Assembly: GCF_900104665.1 (NCBI RefSeq)
Contig: NZ_LT629969.1
Coordinates: 976,917 to 1,040,916, forward strand
Direction of reading: 5' to 3'
DNA from: Traorella massiliensis
Lineage (GTDB): Bacteria; Bacillota_I; Bacilli_A; Erysipelotrichales; Erysipelotrichaceae
Length of the DNA: 64,000 nucleotides
Of the stretch, positions 51,141 through 61,100 are shown piece after piece (within the stretch, counting starts at the first letter, position 1; the number at the start of each line of letters is the position of its first letter). A program made the position numbers and the translations under genes. The notes under the pieces were generated by a model. The model was given only the letters and a program-made list of their open reading frames with translations, did not search any database and was not told the origin of the DNA.

Positions 51141-52504
51141 TCTTCACTACCTCTTTTTTGAATCTGTAAAGCAATCGCTCTTTCTTTCTTTTGTTTTCTG
51201 ATGTCCTCTTGAATCATGGCTCGTTTTGCCTTGCGCTTCAGTTTTTCAACTTCCTGCTTACGTTTTTTCTTATATCCGGGTTTTACTACTTTCTTCTTGC
51301 GATGAACGATCATGCTGACTTTTTTATCAAGCTCCGTTTGCTTACGCTCTTTAGGCTGATTTTTATCTTTTAAAGTGATCCATTGACCATCTTTGATATT
51401 CATATACTGAAAATGAATACCTTTATTCGTCAGCTGACGGATGGCAGGTTCATCTTCTTTTTTATAAAGAGAGTAACATACACCGCTCATTCCTGCTCTT
51501 CCACATCTTCCGGCACGATGAATATAGAAGTCGATTTCACTTGGAAATCCTAATGAGATAACATGGGAAATCCCTTTAATATCAATACCTCTGGCAGCGA
51601 TATCACTGGCAACGATATAAGTCTTATCCAGGTTCATAAGATTTTTCATGGCATTCTTACGAGCTCGAGAAGGCATATCACCATGAAGCTCAATTAAATC
51701 ATAGCCATGATCACGCATTTCCTGAGCCACCTTGGCAGCTTCACTTCGTGTATTCGCAAAAATAAGACATACATATGGTTTAAATCCCTTTAATACTTCT
51801 AAAAGTTTCTCATGATATTCCTGATGCTTACATGGAATGCAGATATGATCAATTTTTGGGGCGCTGATATGCGTATCATTTTCGATTTTTACAGTAACAG
51901 GATTATGCATATATTTCTTTAAAAATAACTGCAAAGCCTGAGGTACCGTAGCACTGAATGAAAGCATCTGCAAGTCTTTACGCATTTTAGATGCAAAAGC
52001 ATCAATATCCTCAAGGAAGCCAAATTCAAGTGTCATATCTGCTTCATCAATGACCAGAAGCGAAGCCTTTTCAATACGAAGTGTTTTTTCTTCCAGGAAA
52101 AGATCTTTGATTCTTCCAGGAGTACCGATCACTACATGTGGCTGTACCTTTAATGTACTGTTTTGTTTATTTTTATCAATCCCGCCACTGATCAGACGTA
52201 CCCGGCAGCCTTCTAATGCATCAGAAAGATCAGCAGCACGCATATATAGCTGCAAAGCCAACTCACGAGTAGGCGCCGTAATGACCACCTGAACTTCGTT
52301 TTTAGAAGGATCGATTCTTTCGATGATCGGAATTAGAAAAGCATGAGTCTTTCCGGTTCCGGTATCACTGATGCCGATGACGTCCTTTCCTTTGCATACC
52401 AGAGGAATGACTTTCTGCTGGATGGGGGTTGGAGCTATGAATCCGTTATGTTCGATAAAATCTTTAGTTGTTTGTTTAAATGTATAATCTGAAAATTTAC
52501 TCAT
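51137..52504 (-). CDS. cshB: DEAD-box RNA helicase (CshB-like)
   Basis: An ATP-dependent RNA helicase (455 residues). Motif I DTGTGKTHAF, Ia PTRELALQL, II DEAD in VIDEADMTLEFG, III SAT in FSATVPQA, and VI HRAGRCGRAG are all present. The C-terminal tail from about 375 is strongly basic (KKRKQEVEKLKRKAKRA), for RNA contact. It resembles cold-shock helicase CshB by length, tail and the nfo neighbour. RBS AAAAGGAGAAAAG. Confidence 0.92.
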   Translation of the reverse strand: MSKFSDYTFKQTTKDFIEHNGFIAPTPIQQKVIPLVCKGKDVIGISDTGTGKTHAFLIPIIERIDPSKNEVQVVITAPTRELALQLYMRAADLSDALEGCRVRLISGGIDKNKQNSTLKVQPHVVIGTPGRIKDLFLEEKTLRIEKASLLVIDEADMTLEFGFLEDIDAFASKMRKDLQMLSFSATVPQALQLFLKKYMHNPVTVKIENDTHISAPKIDHICIPCKHQEYHEKLLEVLKGFKPYVCLIFANTRSEAAKVAQEMRDHGYDLIELHGDMPSRARKNAMKNLMNLDKTYIVASDIAARGIDIKGISHVISLGFPSEIDFYIHRAGRCGRAGMSGVCYSLYKKEDEPAIRQLTNKGIHFQYMNIKDGQWITLKDKNQPKERKQTELDKKVSMIVHRKKKVVKPGYKKKRKQEVEKLKRKAKRAMIQEDIRKQKKERAIALQIQKRGSEE

Positions 52505-52580
52505 AACTTTTCTCCTTTTTATCGTTTCTAATTATAACATAATTTGTCAAGATATGATATGATGATGACGAGGTGAAATC

Positions 52581-53462
52581 ATGGAAGTAATTACGCTTAC
52601 CCCAAGAGGCTACTGCAAAGGTGTTGTAAATGCAATCGAAACTGCGAAAAGAACTAGAAAACAGCATCCCAATGAACCCATTACGATTTTAGGTATGCTG
52701 GTTCATAATCGTTTTGTCGTAGAAGCTCTTCAAAAATATCAAATCAAAAGTGTAGATACTGCTGGAAAGACACGTTATGAGCTTTTAGATGAAATAAATG
52801 AAGGATTTGTCATCTTTACAGCTCATGGTGTTAGTGATCGTGTTCGTGAAAAAGCAAATGCCAAAGGATTAAAGATCATTGATGCAACATGTGAATATGT
52901 TTCCTTTATTCATTCTTTGATCAAAGATAAATTAAGCGAAGGATATACCATTGGTTACATTGGAAAAAAGAATCATCCTGAAAGTGAAGCAGTGCTTGAA
53001 ATCAGTGATAAAGTTCATCTGATTGAAACTGAAGCCGATTTAATATTCAATGATGAAAAACTTTTTTTCACGAACCAGACGACCCTTTCATCCTATCAGA
53101 CGGCAGCCCTTTATGAAACGATTGTTAAAAAGTATCCTAATGCAGTTATCAGCAATGAAATCTGCAATGCTACCCGATGCCGTCAGCAGGCAGTCATGGA
53201 GCTTGAAAAAGTAGATGCTTTGGTCGTTGTCGGTGATCCTAAAAGCCACAACACTCAAAAGCTTGCTCAATTAGCTCAACAAAAAGCAGCACATGTCTTT
53301 TGTGTTGAAAATCTAGATGATTTATTAAAAGAAGATCTGCATTCATTTCAAAAAGTAGCTGTTACAAGTGGTGCTTCAACACCTACTAAAATTACTCAGC
53401 AGATCATCCATTATTTACAAACAAAAGAAATCATTCCTTTGAAAACAGAAGATATCATTTAA
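52581..53462 (+). CDS. ispH: HMBPP reductase (IspH/LytB)
   Basis: Last enzyme of the MEP pathway (293 residues), an Fe-S protein that yields IPP and DMAPP. The three cluster Cys are in RGYCKGVVNAI (13), DATCEYV (about 99) and NEICNATRCRQQAV (about 195). AHGVSD and SGASTPT also fit. RBS CGAGGTGA. The stop codon lies right at the left end of the IS1182-type element, which leaves the protein intact. Confidence 0.96.
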   Translation: MEVITLTPRGYCKGVVNAIETAKRTRKQHPNEPITILGMLVHNRFVVEALQKYQIKSVDTAGKTRYELLDEINEGFVIFTAHGVSDRVREKANAKGLKIIDATCEYVSFIHSLIKDKLSEGYTIGYIGKKNHPESEAVLEISDKVHLIETEADLIFNDEKLFFTNQTTLSSYQTAALYETIVKKYPNAVISNEICNATRCRQQAVMELEKVDALVVVGDPKSHNTQKLAQLAQQKAAHVFCVENLDDLLKEDLHSFQKVAVTSGASTPTKITQQIIHYLQTKEIIPLKTEDII

Positions 53463-55343
53463 AGGGGCTGTAACGAGAAATGATTGATTTCTCGATTATT
53501 AAAAAGTCCTAAATATCAAAAAAAGAACCGTAATATTTGGATAAAATCTCCTCATATTACGGTCTTTTTGGTATAATTGTTTGTGTACCAATACCTAGTT
53601 AATTGTAACGCAATTCAGCCATCTTTGCAATTCCCTTTGAGTTTTGTTTATGAAGATTCTATCGCTAAAGATGATATCTCCAGAACAGTGAAAGAAGTCG
53701 TAGAAGGAGTGAATATTTTAAAGTATGTCGATTTCTCTCATCGCAACTCTTATGGATATGATGGTATGAAAATGCTTGAATGTGTTTTGCTCGCTTTCGC
53801 TTTGAAAGGCTATGCCTCTGTGCGCGAGCTTGAAGATTTATGTAAGTATGATATCCGTTTCCAGTTCATCATGAACGGACAGACACCTTCCCATATGGCT
53901 TTTCATCGTTTTATCCACGATGATCTTCTTATGCCTGTTGAGGATCTGTTCGTCGAATTCAATAAATATTTTGAATCTCATGATGATATTGATACGGATG
54001 TTTTATATATTGATGGAACAAAATTTGAAGCCAACGCTAATAAAATGACTTTTGTCTGGATGAAGGCAACCAGGAAATTCAGAGAAAAGCGCTGGAAGAA
54101 GATCATGAAGAGAATCATATCTTTTAATATCTATTGTAAGAATGAATCTATTCCTGTGCAGCTGTCCGTATTGAAAGAATTCTCTTTTGAATATATTTGT
54201 GAAATTACCAAAACGATTGAGAAGATCATGAATCAGAAAAATATAGAACTAAAAAGCGGCAAGGGGCAGCGCAAGCATCCTCTTCAAAGATTCAAAGAAG
54301 AATTTGAGGAAGATGCCGAGAAGATTTTAAAATATGCCGTATATTATACGATTGCGGACGGACGAAACAGCTTTTCTAAAACAGATCATGATGCCACATT
54401 TATGCATATGAAATATGATTACTACAATCATACCAATGTGTTCAAGCCTGGATATAATGTACAGATGGGAAGCAGTGAAGGATATATCCGCCATATCTAT
54501 GTATCGAGTGATGCCAATGATGTCAACACATATATTCCTTTTATGGAAGGATATCATATGGCCTACGGGAAATATCCATGCAAGACACCCGCTGACGCTG
54601 GATATGGAAGTTTTGAAAATTATTCATACTGTAAGGAACATGAGATCGATCTGTATATGAAGTACAGCACATTAAGAAAACAGCAGGAGGAGCTGAATGA
54701 TAAGAATCGGTTTAAAAGTTATCGGATGCAGCCTGATGAAAATGGACAGATCCTGTGTCCTGAAGGGAAGGAATTTACTTTAGAAAAAGAAACCATAGAT
54801 ACAGCAGGACAATACAGAAAGAAACTTAAACATTACAGGAATGAACATTGCGCAGATTGTCCATTCCGATCAAAATGCACCAAATCAAAACAGGGACGAA
54901 CGCTAACGATCAATGAAGAACTCATAGAATATCAGAATGAGGTACTGACTAATCTTTCTAGCGATGAAGGGAAAGAATTGATGAAACAGCGAAGCATACA
55001 GGCAGAAGGAATTTTCGGTCAGATCAAGCAGGACAATAATTATGCAAGACTATGCCGTCGAGGCAATCCCGGGGTAAAATTAGAACTTCTACTGGTATCC
55101 ATGGGCCATAATTTACGCAGATATCATACACGGAAAAAGCAGAATGAGCATAAACTGATGGCTTAAGACGAAAAACAGATCAAAAAAAATACGAAAAAAC
55201 AAAGAGTTGTTTTTAGTGCGCCCAAAAAACCTCTCAAAAATCAAAATAGTCAGGGAAAATAATGAAACTGGACTACAAATACGAAAAAAGAGCTATAACG
55301 CTCTCAGTAATCTTAAAAAGTTACTTATTCGTTACAGCCCCTT
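53462..55343 (+). mobile_element. IS1182-family insertion sequence
   Basis: About 1.88 kb with terminal inverted repeats AAGGGGCTGTAACGA (53462-53476 and complement 55329-55343) around one transposase gene. No clear target duplication is seen. An inverted repeat ACCGTAATAT (53527-53536)/ATATTACGGT (53553-53562) followed by T5 lies just inside the left end and would stop transcription entering from ispH. The element sits between convergent ispH and trmK and touches the ends of both. Confidence 0.85.
53577..55166 (+). CDS. IS1182-family transposase
   Basis: A DDE transposase of up to 529 residues. The N-terminal DUF772-like part has LLAFALKGYASVRELEDLC and GQTPSHMAFHRF. The catalytic region starts VLYIDGTKFEANANKMTF, with TPADAGYGSFENYSYC further on. 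A Cys-rich CADCPFRSKC block and the C-terminal SIQAEGIFGQIKQDNNYARL are typical of IS1182 members. It is intact. There is no ribosome binding site. TATAAT at 53572-53577 covers the first base of the longest frame, so the true start may be GTG at 53583 on a leaderless mRNA. Confidence 0.92.
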   Translation: MFVYQYLVNCNAIQPSLQFPLSFVYEDSIAKDDISRTVKEVVEGVNILKYVDFSHRNSYGYDGMKMLECVLLAFALKGYASVRELEDLCKYDIRFQFIMNGQTPSHMAFHRFIHDDLLMPVEDLFVEFNKYFESHDDIDTDVLYIDGTKFEANANKMTFVWMKATRKFREKRWKKIMKRIISFNIYCKNESIPVQLSVLKEFSFEYICEITKTIEKIMNQKNIELKSGKGQRKHPLQRFKEEFEEDAEKILKYAVYYTIADGRNSFSKTDHDATFMHMKYDYYNHTNVFKPGYNVQMGSSEGYIRHIYVSSDANDVNTYIPFMEGYHMAYGKYPCKTPADAGYGSFENYSYCKEHEIDLYMKYSTLRKQQEELNDKNRFKSYRMQPDENGQILCPEGKEFTLEKETIDTAGQYRKKLKHYRNEHCADCPFRSKCTKSKQGRTLTINEELIEYQNEVLTNLSSDEGKELMKQRSIQAEGIFGQIKQDNNYARLCRRGNPGVKLELLLVSMGHNLRRYHTRKKQNEHKLMA

Positions 55344-55973
55344 CCTTTGAATCATTTTGAGAAGCTGGGTAAGCTCATCCATTTGTTTCTGATCATGTAT
55401 ATTCTGAAGGATTTCTTGAATTTTTTGTTTACGAAACTGCCAATATTCTTTAAAAACAGATCCCTGTAAATACTTTCCAAAAATATAATCTTCTTCGCTA
55501 TAATCATCATGTCCATGCTGAACAACTAATATTGTATAAAAATGTCCTTCATGAATGATTCTTTCATCTGTGATCTTCATATCATGAGCAATGAGCCATT
55601 TTCTCAGATCATAGACATCACCATTAATTTGCAGGATAAAAGACTTAAACTGACTTAAATCACGATCTTCAAGAATTGCTTTGAGTGTTTCAAAGCCCAT
55701 GCCGCTAATAACACATACATCAGCATCTTGAGGTACTTTTTCCAGTCCATTTGAAAGCACAGGAAAAACACGATCTTCACAATTCATGTCACGAATCGTT
55801 TTCTTCGCATTTTCTAATGGACCTTGAGCAATATCACAGGCATAACATTTTATAGCTTTGCCGTGAAGAACCGCTAAGGTACTTAAATAGGCATGATCAC
55901 AGCCAATATCTGCGACAATGCTGCCTTCTGGTATCAGCTTTTCTATTTCCCGAATTCTTTTTGAGATTCTCAT
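55332..55973 (-). CDS. trmK: tRNA m1A22 methyltransferase TrmK, 3' end altered by IS
   Basis: A SAM-dependent methyltransferase (213 residues) that modifies A22 in tRNAs (TrmK/YqfN/COG2384). The SAM-binding motif is [16 protein letters not shown] near residue 20, with [12 protein letters not shown] around 92. The last residues KGL and the stop codon come from the IS1182 terminal repeat (AAGGGGCTGTAA), so the original C-terminus has been replaced. The Bacillus protein is about 25 residues longer, in a C-terminal coiled coil. The catalytic part is complete. It overlaps rpoD by 4 bases. Confidence 0.88.
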   Translation of the reverse strand: MRISKRIREIEKLIPEGSIVADIGCDHAYLSTLAVLHGKAIKCYACDIAQGPLENAKKTIRDMNCEDRVFPVLSNGLEKVPQDADVCVISGMGFETLKAILEDRDLSQFKSFILQINGDVYDLRKWLIAHDMKITDERIIHEGHFYTILVVQHGHDDYSEEDYIFGKYLQGSVFKEYWQFRKQKIQEILQNIHDQKQMDELTQLLKMIQRKGL

Positions 55974-57172
55974 TGAGCTTTATCAACAAAATCCTTTAAA
56001 CGTTTAGAACGTGTAGGATGTTTTAACTTACGCAAAGCTTTTGCTTCGATCTGACGAATACGTTCACGGGTCACATTAAATTCTCGTCCCACTTCTTCCA
56101 GTGTTCTCGTACGGCCGTCATAAAGACCGAAACGAAGACGCAGAACCTTTTCCTCACGATCGGTCAAACCCTGCAGCACAAGATTAATTTCATCCTTTAA
56201 AAGCTGATTGTTGGCATATTCATCAGGAGACATCGCATTTTCATCCTCAAGGAAGTCACCTAAATGAGAATCATCCTCTTCACCGATAGGTGTTTCAAGA
56301 GATACCGGTTCAAGAGCGATCTTTTGAATTTCACGAACTTTTTCTGGTGTGATACCTTCCATTTTTTCAGCAATTTCTTCAGCTGTAGGATCTCTTCCCA
56401 GATCTTGTACTAACTGACGCTGAATACGAGTTAATTTATTGATCGTTTCAACCATATGTACAGGAATACGGATCGTTCTAGCCTGATCGGCAATCGCACG
56501 GGTGATTGCCTGACGAATCCACCATGTCGCATAAGTTGAAAATTTAAAACCCTTTGTATAGTCAAACTTTTCAACAGCCTTAACAAGTCCCATATTTCCT
56601 TCCTGGATCAAATCAAGGAAAAGCATACCACGACCAACATATTTCTTGGCAATGCTAACTACTAAACGAAGGTTTGCGGCAATCAGGATCTTTTTAGCTT
56701 CCTCATCGCCTTCCTGAATACGACGAGCTATTTCTGGTTCATCTTCCGGATTTAAAAGATCCACACGTCCGATTTCCTTTAAATACATTTTGACAGGATC
56801 ATTGATCTTAGCTTGAGAAGAATTCGCAAAAGACTGTTCAAGAGATTCAATATCACTCGCTAATGTATCATCCTCATCAAAATCATCATCAAGATCTAAA
56901 TCATCAAAATCACCAATATCATCAGTTTCATCAAGAACGATTGACGGATCGTTCAAATTTATATCTTCATCATCAGAAACTTCGATGTCATTTTTAGTCA
57001 GCCAGTCGAATAGTTCATCTGTATCTTCATCACTCAGATCTAAATGTTCTGTTGCACTGGCAATATCTTTCTGATATAAAACCTGATCTTTTTGATACTT
57101 TTCTAAAAGATCTTCTTTAATTTCATCCAAGGTCTTCAAACTTTTGATTTCTTTTATTTTTTCTTGCTTCAT
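55970..57172 (-). CDS. rpoD: Primary sigma factor RpoD (SigA)
   Basis: The housekeeping sigma factor (400 residues). Region 1 is acidic (residues about 65-115), region 1.2 starts [16 protein letters not shown], regions 2.1-2.4 include [20 protein letters not shown] and [17 protein letters not shown], region 3 has [12 protein letters not shown], and region 4 has [20 protein letters not shown]. It recognises the TTGACA/TATAAT promoters seen in this window. It belongs to the dnaG-rpoD-trmK operon, with 23 bases between dnaG and rpoD. Confidence 0.97.
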   Translation of the reverse strand: MKQEKIKEIKSLKTLDEIKEDLLEKYQKDQVLYQKDIASATEHLDLSDEDTDELFDWLTKNDIEVSDDEDINLNDPSIVLDETDDIGDFDDLDLDDDFDEDDTLASDIESLEQSFANSSQAKINDPVKMYLKEIGRVDLLNPEDEPEIARRIQEGDEEAKKILIAANLRLVVSIAKKYVGRGMLFLDLIQEGNMGLVKAVEKFDYTKGFKFSTYATWWIRQAITRAIADQARTIRIPVHMVETINKLTRIQRQLVQDLGRDPTAEEIAEKMEGITPEKVREIQKIALEPVSLETPIGEEDDSHLGDFLEDENAMSPDEYANNQLLKDEINLVLQGLTDREEKVLRLRFGLYDGRTRTLEEVGREFNVTRERIRQIEAKALRKLKHPTRSKRLKDFVDKAQ

Positions 57173-57195
57173 AATTTCTCCTAACTGACTTTATG

Positions 57196-58914
57196 CTAAC
57201 CGCTTTTTCTACGCAATTCTATAATCTCATTTATCAGTCTGGCCTTATCTAATGGATTAGACATTTTTTTGGCCAGATCTGACATTTCTTTAATTTTAGC
57301 TTCAATGCATTTATCATGAATTTTTCGAATAGCATCTTTTAGAACCTCTAGATTAAAAGATTTAGGTGCCAGTTCCCATTCACACAAATCGACCAGTAGT
57401 TTTTTGACTTCCTCCTCTTTGATCTGGTTCAACAGATCTGCAGCCTGGATCGTATCTGAAAGACGATATTCATTGATCAGATACAAGGCTAGCTGATTGC
57501 AAACAGGATGAATCAGAAAACCAAGATCATTTTTAAATACATTGACCGCCTGACGTGAAAGAAGCATTTGACCTAAAATTTCATATTCAGCCGCTTCTCC
57601 ATATCTAAATTGAATATTTTTAGATATTTCTCGCAAAACAGGTTTTTTCTTAACAGCTCTTTGACTCATATCGAAGCCTGTTATCTCATAAAGCTTCTTT
57701 AAATAGTTTTCTCTTAAAAAAACTTCTTTGACCCGTTCAATTTCAATGCTCATCTCTTTGGCATATTCCACTTTTTGAGAATAATTCTCTAAGTGATATT
57801 TACTTTGCAGATATCCAAAACAGAAATCAATCCAGGAAATTGTCTTATAAGATAAAGATTTTAATTCATCAATACCATATTTCTCAATAATTTCATCAGG
57901 ATCAAGTCCTGTCTTGTTATCTACTACTTCAAATACAAGTGAACTTTCACTTGCCATCTTGCCAAATTTATAGATCGCATTGATACCTGCAGCATCACCG
58001 TCGTAACAAACATCCACTTTAACATGCATTTGTTTCAACAGTTTCAGCTGCTCCTTGGTGCAGGCTGTACCAAGAGTTGCCACCACATCTTCAATACCTG
58101 CCTTATAAAAGGCAATCGTATCCATGGCTCCTTCTACTAAAAGTACCCGTTGTGTCTTTTTGCAAGCATCAATGGCACGATGATAATTGAAAAGAACATT
58201 TCCCTTCACATAACATGGCGTCTCTGTCGTATTGATATACTTCGCTTCATCACTTTCATTAAATCTTCTTGCAGTAAAAGCAATCGGATTTCCATAGCGG
58301 TCATGGATAGGAATGGTGATCCTTGATGAAAAGACATCATGGATTCCCTGACTGGTCAAACGTACAAGATTGGCTTCAATCATCTCTTCATCTTTAAATT
58401 TTTTCGCTTTCAAATAATGATAAAGCGCATCTTCATTAGGATTGTAGCCAATTTCAAACTTTTTAATCAAATCATCATGAATTTGCCGTTTATGCAAATA
58501 ATCCAGGACGTCATTATGACCTCCAGATAAAAGCATGTAGTGCGTATAATCGATAAACGCCTGATTCAGCTTATAATAAGGTGCCAGATGAGTATTGACA
58601 GGATTCGAAACAATTTCTATATCACCAACATCAATATTACAGATCTTAGCAACCTCAACGACACTTTCAGCAAAAGATATATTTTCATAGCGTGATACAA
58701 AGTTAAAGACATTACCTCCTGCTCCACATGCAAAACACTTAAAAATCTGTTTATCCTGTGAAACGCTCATCGAAGGGTCATGATCATCATGAAAAGGACA
58801 CATCCCTACATAACTTTTTCCCTTGCGTGAAAGAGGGATGTATTTTGAGATGACCTCAACAATATCGCTGTGAGAACGGATCTCATTGATTTTGTCTTCA
58901 CTTAATCTAGCCAT
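57196..58914 (-). CDS. dnaG: DNA primase
   Basis: Makes RNA primers at the replication fork (572 residues). The N-terminal zinc finger is MCPFHDDHDPS with FKCFACGAGGNV (CHCC type). The Toprim catalytic part has LLVEGAMDTIAFYKAG and VCYDGDAAG. The C-terminal domain binds DnaB helicase. RBS AAGGAAGG. It is 12 bases downstream of glyQS and probably reads on from that gene. Confidence 0.95.
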   Translation of the reverse strand: MARLSEDKINEIRSHSDIVEVISKYIPLSRKGKSYVGMCPFHDDHDPSMSVSQDKQIFKCFACGAGGNVFNFVSRYENISFAESVVEVAKICNIDVGDIEIVSNPVNTHLAPYYKLNQAFIDYTHYMLLSGGHNDVLDYLHKRQIHDDLIKKFEIGYNPNEDALYHYLKAKKFKDEEMIEANLVRLTSQGIHDVFSSRITIPIHDRYGNPIAFTARRFNESDEAKYINTTETPCYVKGNVLFNYHRAIDACKKTQRVLLVEGAMDTIAFYKAGIEDVVATLGTACTKEQLKLLKQMHVKVDVCYDGDAAGINAIYKFGKMASESSLVFEVVDNKTGLDPDEIIEKYGIDELKSLSYKTISWIDFCFGYLQSKYHLENYSQKVEYAKEMSIEIERVKEVFLRENYLKKLYEITGFDMSQRAVKKKPVLREISKNIQFRYGEAAEYEILGQMLLSRQAVNVFKNDLGFLIHPVCNQLALYLINEYRLSDTIQAADLLNQIKEEEVKKLLVDLCEWELAPKSFNLEVLKDAIRKIHDKCIEAKIKEMSDLAKKMSNPLDKARLINEIIELRRKSG

Positions 58915-58926
58915 TAGCCTTCCTTT

Positions 58927-60303
58927 CTAAAATGCGATTTTTGAAGAAATATATTCATTTAAATCTTCGATTTTGATTCTTACCTGTTCCATGGAATCAC
59001 GATCACGTACAGTTACACAGCCATCATTTTCACTATCAAAATCAGGTGTGATACAGAAAGGTGTACCAATTGCATCTGCTCTGCGATAACGTTTACCGAT
59101 ACTTCCTGCATCATCAAAATCAACTGAAAAGTCAACACATAACTGCTCAAAAAGCTGCATTGCAAGATCATTTTGCTTTTTGCTCAGCGGTGTGATACAA
59201 GCTTTGACTGGTGCTAGAGCCGGATGCAGATGCATGACGATACGAGTATCTTTTTCATTGATGACTTCTTCATCATAAGCATCGGCAAATACGCTTAGGA
59301 ATACTCTTTCAACACCTACTGCCGGTTCAATACAATAAGGTACATATTTTTCATGTGTCATTGGATCCATATATTCTAAATTTTCTTTTGAATGTTCCAT
59401 ATGACGTTTTAAATCATAATCGGTACGATCCGCAATGCCCCATAGTTCACCCCATCCAAATGGGAATTTATATTCAATATCACAGGTCGCTACTGAATAG
59501 AAAGAAAGTTCTTCTTTCGCATGGTCACGGAAACGCAGATTTTCAGGTTTGATACCATAGTGTGTTAAAAAATCCATGCATGTCTGTTTCCAGTAGTCAT
59601 ACCACTTAAGATCTTCACCCGGCTGACAGAAAAATTCCATTTCCATCTGTTCGAATTCACGTGTTCTAAATATAAAATTTCCAGGTGTAATTTCATTTCT
59701 AAAAGATTTACCTACCTGACAAATACCAAAAGGCAGTTTTTTACGCATCGTTCTTTGTACATTTTTAAAGTTTACGAACATTCCCTGTGCGGTTTCCGGA
59801 CGTAAATAAATCGTGCTCTTTGCATCCTCCAGCGTTCCCTGAAATGTTTTAAACATCAAATTAAACTGACGAATATCTGTGAAATCATGAGCTCCACAGT
59901 TTGGACAGCCAATATGGTTATCCTTGATATACTGCATCATTTGCTCATTGCTCCATCCTTCTGGATTTACTTGTCCATTAGAAAATTCTTCAATCAGATG
60001 ATCAGCACGATGACGTGTCTTACACACTTTACAGTCCATCAAAGGATCTGAAAAGCCTTGTAAATGTCCCGTTGCTTCCCATACTTTTGGATTCATTAAA
60101 ATAGCGCTTTGAATACCCACATTGTAGGGTGATGTCTGGACGAATCTTCTCCACCAAGCCGTTTTAATATTGTTTTTTAATTCTACCCCTAACGGTCCGA
60201 AATCCCATGTGTTGCTTAAACCACCGTATATCTCGGAACCCTGATATACAAATCCTGAATTTTTCGCATGATTGACGATTTTTTCAAAACTAAAATCACC
60301 CAT
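58927..60303 (-). CDS. glyQS: Glycyl-tRNA synthetase, homodimeric type
   Basis: A single-chain class II synthetase (458 residues) that charges tRNA(Gly). Signature stretches are [20 protein letters not shown] at the N-terminus, [32 protein letters not shown] (motif 2 region) and [18 protein letters not shown] (motif 3), then the anticodon-binding domain. RBS TTAGGAGG and a strong sigma-A promoter. The leader is only about 40 bases, so no T-box controls it, unlike hisS. Confidence 0.95.
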   Translation of the reverse strand: MGDFSFEKIVNHAKNSGFVYQGSEIYGGLSNTWDFGPLGVELKNNIKTAWWRRFVQTSPYNVGIQSAILMNPKVWEATGHLQGFSDPLMDCKVCKTRHRADHLIEEFSNGQVNPEGWSNEQMMQYIKDNHIGCPNCGAHDFTDIRQFNLMFKTFQGTLEDAKSTIYLRPETAQGMFVNFKNVQRTMRKKLPFGICQVGKSFRNEITPGNFIFRTREFEQMEMEFFCQPGEDLKWYDYWKQTCMDFLTHYGIKPENLRFRDHAKEELSFYSVATCDIEYKFPFGWGELWGIADRTDYDLKRHMEHSKENLEYMDPMTHEKYVPYCIEPAVGVERVFLSVFADAYDEEVINEKDTRIVMHLHPALAPVKACITPLSKKQNDLAMQLFEQLCVDFSVDFDDAGSIGKRYRRADAIGTPFCITPDFDSENDGCVTVRDRDSMEQVRIKIEDLNEYISSKIAF

Positions 60304-60349
60304 ATGTTATGCCTCCTAAATTTCGATTGTGCAAACAAACTCATCCTAT

Positions 60350-60379
60350 TTTATAACACAAAAACCACTTGATTGTCAA
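60350..60379 (-). promoter_or_regulatory. Sigma-A promoter of glyQS-dnaG-rpoD-trmK
   Basis: On the minus strand TTGACA, 18 bases, TATAAA(AT). The -35 lies inside the loop of the recO terminator. Confidence 0.8.
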
Positions 60380-60392
60380 ATTAAGCAAGTGG
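60361..60392 (-). terminator. Terminator of recO
   Basis: CCACTTG with CAAGTGG then T5 on the minus strand; the 14-base loop contains the glyQS -35. Confidence 0.7.
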
Positions 60393-61100
60393 CTGTAAAA
60401 CTTCTAAAAATGAATGGCTGCGAATCGTGATTTCTCCATAGCGATGCAAAAGCTCAACAAGATAACTCACAGACTCATAAGAAAGCGAAGAAGCCTCTTC
60501 TAAAGCAGGATAGTTTTCAAGTGAAGCATGTACAACATAACGCAAATTCTTTAGCTCATCCACACTTAAATGATGGTGACGCATCTTATCAAAACAATGC
60601 ACGCAGACAAATCCACCATCCGGAATCGATAAAGCACATAATCCTTTTGACGAAGAACAAAGCACACACTCATCTACAACAAGCGAAACACCGCTTGAAT
60701 GCATTACTTGACATAAAAGCAGTGCATAGATACAGTATGGGTTAATACAACGATTTAATATTTCAATATACTGAATCGCTTCATCAAAAGTTATATCGAT
60801 CTTATTCATGATCTCAAGAAAACATGAATAAATACTTTTACGTATCAAATCATTTTCAATATTTAAAAAACGTTTCACCATTTCTGCGTTTTTTAATAAC
60901 AATACTTTAGAATTATTTTTATCAATCGTATGAAACAGACTATAACATCCTATTTCTGTATAATTACGATTTTTCGAATGCGTCTTTAAGACACCCTTCG
61001 CCTTCATGCTCACTTTTCCAGAAGGTGTCAGTACATTCATGATTACATCATGATCATGAATGATCGTATTACTTAAAACAATTCCTTTAAAATCACTCAT
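60381..61100 (-). CDS. recO: DNA repair protein RecO
   Basis: A recombination mediator (239 residues) that loads RecA with RecR and anneals strands. It has the N-terminal OB fold (FKGIVLSNTIIHDHDVIMNV) and a four-Cys zinc site (CVLCSSSKGLC and CVHC) near 140-170. The start at 61100 overlaps the era stop by 8 bases and follows GGTGAG; a longer frame to 61118 is less likely. Confidence 0.9.
   Translation of the reverse strand: MSDFKGIVLSNTIIHDHDVIMNVLTPSGKVSMKAKGVLKTHSKNRNYTEIGCYSLFHTIDKNNSKVLLLKNAEMVKRFLNIENDLIRKSIYSCFLEIMNKIDITFDEAIQYIEILNRCINPYCIYALLLCQVMHSSGVSLVVDECVLCSSSKGLCALSIPDGGFVCVHCFDKMRHHHLSVDELKNLRYVVHASLENYPALEEASSLSYESVSYLVELLHRYGEITIRSHSFLEVLQPLA

Noticed and set aside
58563-60303. 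Glycine-tRNA T-box before glyQS
   Set aside because: The distance from the promoter to the ATG is only about 40 bases, and no T-box core or leader terminator is present.
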